A stretch of DNA of 64,000 nucleotides from positions 11,717,501 to 11,781,500 of the forward strand of contig JACDQD010000103.1 in the NCBI GenBank assembly GCA_019843655.1, written 5' to 3'. The notes below the pieces were generated by a model, which was given only the letters and a program-made list of their open reading frames with translations, did no database searches and was not told where the DNA came from. This stretch comes from Lethocerus indicus. Lineage: Eukaryota; Arthropoda; Insecta; Hemiptera; Belostomatidae. This document shows positions 52,601 through 62,588 of the stretch, piece by piece (position 1 is the stretch's first letter; each line of letters opens with the position of its first letter). Both the position numbers and the translations under genes were made by a program.

Positions 52601-55223
52601 TTTCTCCGCGTCGGGAGAAACCTTAAAGAGGGAAAACCTTAATCCACTTTTCCGGACATGGTGGTTCGCCGGAAAAGGGATAAGTGCGTAAGATGTGTAA
52701 TGGGGTCGCTGAATATAAATCAACTGAGCGATATCGTAATAAATCCAATAGTCATACAGCGGAGCGGTGCCATGGTTACGGACCAATAATCTAGACAGAT
52801 TTTCAGAATCCGTACCGGGTGATTATTCAACATTAGTCGCTTGGGTACGCCGTCGATTTTCGCTTTGTAGTTGATACTATATGTATCTAAGAGATATAAA
52901 CAAACAGCTTGCCATTTATTTATATATAAAATGTCCTGTGGCCACTGTTATTAAAAAATGAGCACACATGTGTAAAGTATTATAGATGTTTATACCAAAC
53001 AGTATCCAACATTACATCTCAACTAGTTAGTACGTAACTAATGAAATGCTATTGATTTTGGCGAGAAGCCCAAACCAGTTTAACTTTAGGCCTAAAAAGG
53101 GGAGTGGAGAAAATGGTGCCGCAGACCTTAAACGGAGGATCCTCCTCCCATCGTTTAGTTCAAATTGCATTGCTCCTAATCCACGCCCCGTGCGTTTGTA
53201 GTCTGGCATATTTTCAATTATAAATTCATAAATGCTAATTACAACGGTCCGTATAATATTTCTGTAGTCTTATTTAAATATTAAAAATCCCGCCTCCAAT
53301 TCTGCCGCGGAATGGTGTGACACATTTGAATAAAAAAGTAATAATCGTGGAGCGGCAAAGCCGTACATAAAAGTTGAGTTTCCACTACCGGAAATACGAA
53401 AGGTACCGCCGTCACGAAACACTCGAGTTGCACGCCGATCGTAATGTTTCGCCGCCGCCGATGGGGGCTCATTTTTCCGATACCCGATAACAATTCTGGC
53501 GTGACTTATCAGTCAGTTTACCTGTTCGTTCGGCTACCCGGTGGTAAGCTCACGTTGTTCGGGTTCAGGCATGAATAACAACCGCCGCCCGCTCGGCAAT
53601 ATATACGTGTTCATTTCAAATCATAGTTGGAATATCATTTCACCACAACTCCGATACGACCGATTGGGAATAATTGATACCCGGTGCCCGATTATTGGGG
53701 GCTTTTCCAATTGGAATTATTCCCGATGAAAACCTTCGTCGGTTGACCGAGAATATTTCTGTCGACATTTTATTCGGGTTGGCTCAGACGTAAAAAGAAA
53801 CCCCCGACTGGAAATACAATGACCGCAAAAAGGCCAAACAGAGAAGGACAGAGATATCAAAAGAACGGGGACACCTTAGAGCATAAAGAAACTAGTCCTT
53901 TTATGACACTTAAATGTACGACAAATGTTTTGTAGTTTTAACAAAGGGACAAAAATGGGACAGACACCTCAGGGCCCGTCACCTGTCAGTGGCTTCAAGT
54001 GTATGAAATACAGTACTGTGTTCAAGTGTAGCGCGTACGTGCAGTGTATTTATAAAGGGTTTTCAGGGACATTATTTTCCATATGAAACTTTATGTCCAA
54101 TATAATATAGGAGGACTGGTCAGTTTATATATGTTTATTCAATCTACTGTAGATACTATAAATGGCATACCACGAGGATTTCTGATATAATTATGATTTA
54201 ATCTGTAAAAATATTATATCCTCCCATTAAGTCTGAATTTCGATTTCTGGAGTGAATTTGCTATAGTTTGAATCTTTTCGGAAATTATTCTACTTGTAAT
54301 TGAGTCTGTTTAATTTTTATACTTACTTGTGAATCATCTCTCTCGCGATATTCTAGGTTCAATACGCTGTTGCTAACATTGTAATTGATTGTTCAAAGAC
54401 ACAAACAAGTGGGAATAGATCGAAAATCGAGCCCGGCCCAGGGTGGAACCAAATCAGCGACTAGTGACTGAATATGGCAAGTCTGATAGTATATATTAAT
54501 ATTGTAGCATAGCTGACAGGAATTAAATAGAATGAAATTATAGGTTTCGAATGATACTAATGTCCGGGGCAGTCTGTTTTATAACGGGTCTCCTCCGTTG
54601 GGTGTACGCGTCTGTGGGCGTACAATTGCTTCTGCGCGTATTTTACGAGGCCCCGTCCGACATATTGCCAGGCCGTACTGCATGTTCTGCGCCTTTGTGC
54701 GGACTGCTGTAATTGTAGACTTAACTGTTCTAATTGGACGTTGTGCGTTGTTTTGCACGCCCGTATTATTAACGGGGAAATAAAATGCAAGCCGACGTGT
54801 GAGGAAAACTACTGTTCTGACTACTGTCTTGATTTACTACCTAGCTATATTCTTAGAGGTGTTGAAGATGTACTCGTGTTGTAAAATTGTTTTTTGTACT
54901 ACCTCCCTCTGATATTTATAATTATGCTTTAGCGACATTGCTCAGTGCAAGCCAAAATTATCGTATCAAATTTACCAAAATTATCATGTTATTTGTACTG
55001 TAAAAACAAGAATTGTGGAGTACGTATACAAGTATTTTATTTTTCTGTATCTCATTTTGGCGTTATTCCCGGAGTTGTTTGAGTCTTCAGGCAATCACAA
55101 AACCCGTCTCGCGAATATCTCTCTCTGCCATCGTCTCCTACCTTAGTAATAATGCAACCGTGCAGTCACACCTGTCATATCCATCGGCAACCAACATGCG
55201 TCAGTGCCGCATTGACGGAACCT

Positions 55224-55244
55224 TACTGAAGACGGCGAAAAGCC
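55224..55244 (+). ncRNA. 5' half of a hammerhead-like repeat
   Basis: TACTGAAGACGGCG followed by AAAAGCC matches the core and stem II half of the family: 19 of 21 positions agree with the copy at 59748-59784. The following GAAAC/stem III half is replaced by unrelated sequence. It lies on the opposite strand from the other copies. It is a fragment or a chance match. Confidence 0.25.
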
Positions 55245-57535
55245 ATTCGGAATTTTCAATTTCCCTTCGGCTCCCCTCCCGTATTGACACAGAAGGAAAT
55301 TAAACGGTCGACTGCCTCGCTCGAAAATTTCAATCTCCGTACTCATACATTAGACGCAGATCCAACCGATTTCGAACGTTTACATAACTCTGTTATGAAA
55401 CAAGTAACAAATTACATCTCGCCTTATGAGACCACAACTAATTGTGGTTACACCATATATTAATATGTTAACAGTATTATCCATGATAAAAACAGGGAAA
55501 CTGTCTACATTTCCCTGAACAATAACCCAACGTATACACAACGATTAATATCGTTCCCTTTCTTACACTAAACTAACCAAATTATTAAAACCACAGACCT
55601 GAATAATCATAACGAAGTTATAACTCGAAAAATCGTTTAATTTTAATTATACTGGGCGTATGTATTGCCGGTGGGGCCGAATTCCGATCATTCCAATCCC
55701 ATTACGGAAAGGTTAGAAGAGATACCATAAAAGGCTGTACGTCATTAGTTTCACGTTACATAATTCTTTGTCCAAATTTCGGCCGGAATGTAATTATCCG
55801 CGTGCGTCATTTACGTCGGATAAAATTGACGAAAAACCGATCAAATTTCCGTGTTGACAAATATGGGGCTTTAAATAAAAATGAAAACAACGAGTAAGGG
55901 ACGCCCACGTCTGCGTTGTTGACCTCTAGACAGTGGGTCAGGATGAGGGGCACTGCCTTATATGGCACGGGCCGCCGCCCCCCCCGCTCCTCCATCAGCC
56001 TCGTTTCGTCCTTATTCACAGTTAGGGCTCTTGTTCACACTCCGGCTATCCGGTAATTCGATGGGTGAAAAAAAACGCGCTCAACATATCCAAGGAATTC
56101 CGTAACGCTCTCGCCGTTATACGAGTTCGCTTTCGCCGGGATGTCATCACGGCGCCAGTAACGAATGACTTCTATTATTACTGCGCGTTGTCCTTTCCCA
56201 AGGAGGTGTTTCCATCTTCATTAGATGCACGCGCTAGTAATAGTCGCGGGTCCTGTTTCCTCGTTCGGCCTCGGCCAACGCCATTTATGGTCGGAGCGGT
56301 CTTCTGGTTGATGTCCTTTCGGCCGCCTAGCAGGTATTTATTTCAACACGGTATGGATTGGTCAGCAGTGAGAGTACGTTTTTCAAGGACGTACGAATAT
56401 TTTTTAGGACACTGAAATATTACGAAACTACTCTGTGCTTGTGTGTTTATTGAATCGTCATTTTCAATATCCCAATGGAAGTGTTCAACAATCTTAATTA
56501 ACAATTTTGCTAAATAATCGGATCATCCTGAAAGGATTCACTGCTTTCGAAAATTCGACATTTTGCGACATAATGTTATCCAGAAATAACGATAACAGGT
56601 AAATAACATTATTTTAAATAATATGTACGATTGCATTACATTCGACTAGTAAAGTTCACTACCGCATGGCTGACGTTATAATTGATACAGGAGACGATCT
56701 TTATGGGAACGTCATTGGTATAACGAAAACGCGAAATTTAAAAACGGAAACGTATAATCGCCATGCTGGTTAGTACCGCGGCTCAATGCCTTGCTGTTTC
56801 CTTCTCTCGTACTCGACAGACTCCTCAGTCTCCTATTTTAATAACCCAAAATTGAACGTTTCCTTTTTGAAAATTCGCCTACTGGTTTTTAAAACTGGTT
56901 AAATTACAGGTTCTGTAATTCACCTTTGGGTCGGAGCGTTAAAGGCTTGTAATCTCCATAATTTCCATTAGGTTTCGGCGTTGGCGATCGGCAGCTTAAT
57001 AATATCGGCGGGCGCGACCCCCGTAAGGGGCCTATAATGCGGGTAATAAACGGGGCAGAGAGCGGAACAAGCGTTTGTACTTTTCGGCCTAATTTGGACT
57101 TACTAACCGGCTCTTAAAAATTTGACGCCTCCAAAAAGATAGCATCGAATTCTAGTCGGTACCGGACGAGATTGGGCATTTCCCACTCTCGTGAGTAATT
57201 TTTAGAAAGATCAGATTTGGTAGCGATAATAATAAGTGTAATGAACAACGAAATGCCTTTTGAGTGTCCCACCCATTTGTACAGTTCGTTAGTAGATATC
57301 AAAGGAAAAGTAGTTGGTCTAGATGGATGTATCGGATGGCTTGAAGTATGGTAAGAACAGGTTGGAGGGGTTATGTCTATGAGGGTTTGAAAGGGTTGGT
57401 TTTGAAGAAATATCTTTTAAGGGTTTAAAAAGAAAATATTCCAGACGTGTAATAGGGTTTTCCGCTGAAACCCGAGCCCCTCGGCTTGGCTGGGCGGGGA
57501 GCTTAGTCGAATAACAGAAGGGACTAGTTTTCCCG

Positions 57536-57715
57536 CCGGTGGAAAACCAACAGAGGAGACGTTGGGCCGGACGCGTATCACTAGAGGGTTGTTATTTTTG
57601 CAAACAGTTAAGTTGTGAGAGGCCGCTTCGTGTTTGCCAGCCTTGAGTTTTCCCCCAACCCTCATCCCCCTCCCCGGGGGTGCTTTTCGTGGCTCCTCTG
57701 TTGGTTTTCCACCGG
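57536..57715. repeat. Perfect 23-bp inverted repeat, 134-bp spacer
   Basis: The left arm (57536-57558, starting CCGGTGGAAAACC) and the right arm (57693-57715, ending GGTTTTCCACCGG) are exact reverse complements. The spacer is GC-rich toward the right and has no coding capacity. No flanking target duplication was evident. It may be a fold-back element, a long RNA hairpin stem or a paired regulatory site. Confidence 0.85.
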
Positions 57716-57954
57716 TCGCTTGCGGCCTCCTTCCATGGAGGACGCGGCCATTCTTTCCGTCACATTTTTTTTCCTCTTCGCTCTCAGTACGAGCATGCAA
57801 ATTATGCATGACCGATGGCCGAAATTGAATGAACCAAAAAATATGCTACAAAATACAATTATATTCGTAGGATTGTTATAATACAAAAACATATGTAAAT
57901 ATATATGTGCTCCGTGAAATTTAATTACTCTTTTTTGCATTTGCGTCTGGATAT

Positions 57955-58185
57955 TTAATAACAACTTGAAGGAAAGTTTCCCAATGCACTTTTTCCACTA
58001 TATTGCAACAAGAATTCAGATTTTGAATCGATTTTAATAAATTGCTGGAAGTTTAAAAAATCAACACCCAATGTGATATTCTGTCCTGTATTAAGTCCTA
58101 CACATTCCTTCATTAATCTAGTAGGGTTGCATCTAGAAATCATTCTTTCACTATACTCCCACTTATGTGCTGCTATATACCTCAC
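57955..58185 (-). other. Unrecognised protein-like frame, 76 codons
   Basis: The minus-strand frame contains a mixed, protein-like sequence (for example NPTRLMKECVGLNTGQNI, then VDFLNFQQFI) in moderately AT-rich DNA. No family was recognised. A fragment of a mobile-element polyprotein is a plausible alternative to chance. Both ends are bounded by stops rather than good splice sites. Confidence 0.12.
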
Positions 58186-58767
58186 TCTATCACTGCCAGA
58201 ATGATACCGACGATATTTATTTTCACTTTTTACGATTTTTACCGTAGGGTTTTATAAATATAGGAAAGGCGGAGCGTCACCTTCTTTCTTTAGTGGTCTG
58301 GAGGGCGGGCGTTAAAGAATCGTGCGGTGTTCTCGCTGTAGATATTTATTTGGTGTTCTGATTAGCGGGTGTGGGCACGTACTCCGCTGGGAGAGAGGCG
58401 GCGCTCCGGTACACGCTCGGATGGTCGCCCCCCACAGCGCGCAGTTCATCCTGGCCCGCAGCATCCAGGTCCCGTCTTTTGTATACGGTCCGTTTGGTTT
58501 AGAGCGGGCTCGCTACGCGATCGGCTTGTATTACCTGCCAGGTGTTTTCCAGTGAAACAGATGGAAGCCGAATGCTTAATCATTTGTATTTTGAACACTG
58601 CGATTGGCCGGAAAAGTTATTAATATTCGGTCGGATTCATTTGAAAACTATCCCCCATTGTTATCATAATTATAGAAAAAGCTAGTGATATAACAGAAGT
58701 GATATGATATTCAATTTCAATCATATGAATTTTATTCTTTCAGTCAAATAAAATAGTTCAATAATTT

Positions 58768-58800
58768 AAATTGTATTTCTCTTTTTGTTACAGGTAAGAG
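58768..58800 (+). promoter_or_regulatory. Recursive splice site (ratchet point) 3
   Basis: The tract TATTTCTCTTTTTGTTACAG fuses directly to the donor GTAAGAG, with the junction between 58793 and 58794. There is no AG between tract and acceptor, and candidate branch-point adenines lie in AATAATTTAAATT near 58760-58772. It lies 20,207 bp downstream of ratchet 2 on the same strand. Together the three sites account for every CAGGTRAG I found on the + strand, and all three have strong pyrimidine tracts. Confidence 0.83.
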
Positions 58801-58839
58801 TTACTACATTCTACCCAGAGTTCATTTCCACAAATGCAG
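58794..58839 (+). other. Putative recursive-splicing exon 3 (46 nt)
   Basis: The segment runs from the ratchet junction to GCAG|GTAATA at 58840-58845. This donor is weaker at position +5 than the two upstream equivalents. The length is not a multiple of three. It is inferred by analogy with the other two sites. Confidence 0.5.
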
Positions 58840-59747
58840 GTAATAATTTATAGTTTCCAAACTAAAACCGTTTCTTTTCGCTGTACGATTCAAACGTCCG
58901 AGCGGGCCCAACGAATTTGATTTATCATTACTCCGCGGGTTTTAATCGTTCAGAGCGGGCGGCAGCCCCTTTTAATCAAGGCTCTGATTCGAATAATTTC
59001 ACGATGCACACGACACGTGAGGGGCCCTTTGAAAACAATCAAGTCTCTGTGAGAACAACATTTTTAAATGTTGCCCAATCCCACAGTCAGTCGGTTTGTG
59101 GAAAAAAAAAGTTGAAACAGAAAAACTCATGTGAGAGGAAACCGGACCAATTAATTTTTTGTACTCAAACTTTAGCAACTTTGTGGCTTTTGTTTTAGTT
59201 TTGTATTTATTTTTGGTCTGTTCCAAGTTTAATCTTACGTTTTCGAACTCACCAGATATTTTTTTAAAAATAAGCGTTCCACTTTTTCTGCGGCCGTATT
59301 AATGAATTTTTCAGTACCCGCTGTGTCTTTTATTGTGTTTGATTTTTAAATTGAAATATATTTATCCAATAGTAATAATTTAAGCAAAAGGATTTATTTT
59401 TGTTAACTGTTGTATGACGCATTGTTGAACTGCATTGGACCCGTCTCAGAAAAGGTCTGTTCGGATTGAGATTAGAATTAGGTTGAACGTGATGAAACTA
59501 TTTTTCGTACCTCTAATAACACATTACGTTAGTTTTTAAATAGGGTGACATGTAAAGAACAAGTAATTAAATGGTTTAATGAGGTTTAATAATTCCAATT
59601 AATAGTAATTAATAATTAATGCACAATCGTGCGTTATAGGTAGTTAGTGGATTCGCGCGGGTAAATACAGTAATAATTAAATTATTAATACACTAATGGG
59701 CTGCTCCGGGAAGGGGGATTATCTCTCCTCTCCCTGTTTCGTACTAA

Positions 59748-59784
59748 TCTAGACAGGTTCCGGCTTTTCGCCAACTTCAGTAGC
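59748..59784 (-). ncRNA. Hammerhead-like repeat, decayed core
   Basis: The copy is colinear with 24139-24175 over 37 nt with 31 identities. Stem I is retained in part (GCTA against TAGA) and stem II is GGC/GCC. The core has changed from CTGAAGA to CTGAAGT and from GAAA to GGAA, which should abolish catalysis if the family is a ribozyme. No surrounding 46-bp inverted repeat is present. Confidence 0.35.
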
Positions 59785-60400
59785 GTCCTGTCTGTAACAT
59801 TATTGTGGGATATTGGAACAGCTGACGATTCGTGCAAGGCATTCCTTGTGCAAGCTTCACGCTATATTTCTACGAGAGATAGAGACAGTTTAAATTAGGA
59901 CTGGGCGAAAGAAAAAAAAAGCTCTAATTTCCCGAACATATTTCACCTCTGCATAAAAAATGGCAAATGCATTGGTAGGTTTAGTGAGTAGGATTGAATT
60001 AAGGGAAGAGGAAGGGGACGGTCCGCGCTCTGAACTCTGTTTCTCTTCTCGGGACCGGTGCAATCAAATCTTTACGACGCTGTTCCGTTTATGCACCCAA
60101 TAAAATTCTTAATTAAGTCGATTCAGGAGGCGGTATGAAAAATGGCAATTCTTGCACAATAGAGATTTATAGGTTATGAAACTGAAATGAGTTCATTTCG
60201 CCGTCCGTTTAATTTTACTACCGCGCTCCAGCGTCCGTGATTCAGTTTGTATTTCCGTTTTTTTATCGTCATTAATCCCGAATACCGTCACATGTGTGGA
60301 CGTTTTATATGTCTTAAACTGTATCAATCAGCTAATGAATTTTTTTAATGCTATTGTATTAATATTTAATAGACAATCACAATTCATTCTCTTGTTCTAA

Positions 60401-60432
60401 GCTAAATCGGTTTTGGCTTCTCGTCAACGCCG
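60401..60432 (-). ncRNA. Hammerhead-like repeat, 3' half
   Basis: On the + strand GCTAAATCGGTTTTGGCTTC matches the 24139 copy, about 20 of 25 positions. The 5' core half is no longer recognisable. It is an old, partial copy on the same strand as the neighbouring 59748 copy. Confidence 0.25.
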
Positions 60433-61477
60433 ATACAAATCTGCTAGTGATGGTCATGCCGGCCAGTAAGCACATTTTAACTCTTTACTTATCATTACAA
60501 TAACACTCAAGTTCATTTTACGTTGTTAATGTTGTAGTATATTTATCGAGCTGTATGTTACGCTGTTTATCATACATATACATATTTTTTATATATAAAA
60601 TTAATAGAAATACCTTAAAAATTGTACATTCAACAATTGAGGGTAGTGACTATCTGTAATGTGTTCAGTTTCGATATGTCCTTCATTTCTCGTATTACGT
60701 TCGCGTGTACTATGTAATATTATGCTGTCCTAGTATTGCGTGATACGCTTCTGCGTTACGTCCTTGTTATTACACGGTGTATCGTATTGTACCGGCGGTA
60801 TATTTGTGTCGATCATCTCAACCGCAGACGTACGGCTGACGCTCTTACTTTTGTACAAACGCAACCCTTGTATTGCAGTTGATGAAGTTAGCTATAACAG
60901 AAATGCTCTTCACGGAAACAGGTGGGATTCTGTGGGCCTTAAATATAATACATAGATATAACTCACATAAGTTCTTACTTCGTTGTAAGTGTTCTTAAGT
61001 TCTGATGATTAAGATTCCCCCCTCTTGTCACAAAAGGGAAGTAGTGAAAATGTCTTAAATCATAGCAGTGTAATTTAATATACCTGGGAAGATGCGCAGG
61101 AGGATTTGAAATATCATCTCTCTTCCGTCTCCACTCGCTGATTACTTCGAATAGTAATCTTGATTTAACTATCTGGGATGTTGTCGCATGCATTTATTGA
61201 AGCTTTATTAAATTAAATAAGAAAAAAATGATGCAAAATGGTGTTCCCTTCAAATATTCTATATATAATATACAGAATCTAATACAATGGGGTATTGCTT
61301 TCAGACGAATTATTTCTTCCTGATCGACTTTTTCAGTAATTGTTCAAAATAATTGATCCCCAAAATGGACAGGTTGGAGCAAACATACAGCGTTAAAATA
61401 ATTCTGTTTGTATCGAATCTATTGTAAGGGCGATAGATTCAAATATTTTTCGATGAAACATGAATGATTCAAGTGTA

Positions 61478-61965
61478 CAGAGGGGTCCAAAAAAATGTAT
61501 CCACTGATTAAAAGTCCATAACTTGCAAACTAATTGACGGAGTTGTCTCATTTTTGGTTTTGTCAGATGACAGTCGCCAGATAGTCAGTGTTTTGTTGTT
61601 AGTTGTACCTTGTTACTCGAGTAAACATGGCTGGCGCAAGGCTTACATTCGATGAAAGGAAGTCAGTTTTGAAGTGGTATTTTAAGTACGAAAACATTAA
61701 TGAGGTTCAACGGCAATGGCGAACTTCGAGAATCCATCTTACATTCATGTGCAAATTTCCAACTGAACACGTTGCAGTCAGTAGTTAGTGCTGCAGTTCG
61801 GCGGCTCGTTTGTGTGTGGATGTTAATGGTGACCATTTCGAACACTTATAGTGATATCTCTAAGTTGGACTTTAAACTACACTTTCACCAAAAATGAGAC
61901 AAATCCGACAATTAGTTTGCAAGTTATGGGCTGTCAAACAGGATACATTTTTTTGGACCACTCTG
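61478..61965 (+). mobile_element. Internally deleted Tc1/mariner-type element
   Basis: The 488-bp unit has terminal inverted repeats of about 80 bp (61478-61558 and 61888-61965), beginning CAGAGGGGTCC and CAGAGTGGTCC respectively. They share long identical blocks, including ACTTGCAAACTAATTG and GTCTCATTTTTGGT. A TA dinucleotide flanks both ends (61476-61477 and 61966-61967), the hallmark target duplication of the IS630/Tc1/mariner superfamily. The interior holds the start and end of a transposase frame but no catalytic domain, so the copy depends on a full-length relative for movement. Confidence 0.92.
61627..61852 (+). pseudogene. Tc1/mariner-like transposase remnant
   Basis: The start ATG at 61627 opens about 32 residues of a helix-turn-helix DNA-binding segment (RLTFDERKSVLKWY, then NEVQRQWR), typical of the N-terminus of insect mariner-like transposases. 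The frame then runs into unrelated residues and stops at 61788. A second frame just before the right terminal repeat retains a C-terminal tail resembling NGDHFEHL and ends at 61852. The whole DDE/D catalytic core is missing and the two parts are in different frames. It is therefore a deletion derivative, not a working gene. Confidence 0.85.
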
Positions 61966-62139
61966 TATATTGCCATACCCCGAGTTTAGTTTCTCAGTAT
62001 TGACCAACTGCATTGTTTTTACTATAAATTTAGTAGTGACACATATTATGTGGGAAAAGATCAATTTCCGCTTCTGTTGACAATAAAGATAAGCTGATTC
62101 ACCGTTAGGACATTTTCAGTGGAATTGAAATATTTTTTG

Positions 62140-62588
62140 AAAACAGAGTTTAATTTTCGGCCGAGACCAACGGCGCCGGATAAAATTTAATTGCGTGGCG
62201 TAGCTGTGGGTGCTCGGAGGGCCCGGTATTTATTGGGCCGGGAAGGAGTTGACGTGTACGTCGAGGAGGGTGGGAGGGAGGGAGGGATGTGCCGGTGGCT
62301 GTGGAGGAGGTGGTGGAGGAGGGATGGAGGGTGCGCGTTGGGCGGGGTTCGAGGGCCGGCACGCAAGCTCCGCGGCGGCGGCGGCGGCTGCCAGTGGGCG
62401 GCCAACTCTCCGCCGGCTCTCACACTGGTTCGTCGCCCGCCGTTCACCTACCAGTGTCACACCCGCCGTACCGTGTCTTATCAGTAGTTTCTATATTTTT
62501 GTGTTTCATCTCGATAAAAAGAACAGTGCCAATATCGACCGCCACAGTCTGCACTCGAACAGATAACATGTGTTGCCGGCTCCACAGG
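62140..62588 (+). promoter_or_regulatory. Candidate CpG-rich promoter and first exon
   Basis: This is one of the most GC- and CpG-rich blocks in the window, with a GGC repeat at about 62371-62390 and purine-rich runs at 62262-62330. TCAGT at 62481-62485 matches the arthropod initiator. About 100 nt later CCACAG|GTAACC provides a donor (junction 62587/62588). A short frame from the ATG at 62568 would cross this donor. The layout fits a 5' UTR exon with an alternative promoter on the same strand as the ratchet points. No TATA box is seen. A conserved intronic island with a fortuitous donor is the alternative. Confidence 0.4.

Larger units (their letters stand above)
49630..58757. other. Non-coding stretch before ratchet 3
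   Basis: No gene is supported. GC-rich islands lie near 49830-50420, 51940-52260, 53040-53800, 54580-54780, 55040-55330, 55640-56340, 56750-57110, 57470-57760 and 58250-58560, with AT-rich spacers between. An inverted repeat at 57536-57715, a hammerhead-like fragment at 55224-55244 and a protein-like minus-strand frame at 57955-58185 are listed separately. Confidence 0.55.
58846..61477. other. Mostly AT-rich non-coding stretch
   Basis: No gene is supported. A small GC-rich patch lies at 58890-59040. The region around 59560-59690 is rich in TTAAT/ATTAA. Two hammerhead-like repeat copies (59748 and 60401) are listed separately. Confidence 0.55.

Noticed and set aside
55224..55303. Coding role for the plus-strand frame over the hammerhead-like fragment
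   Set aside because: No domain and island composition; the repeat similarity is the better explanation.
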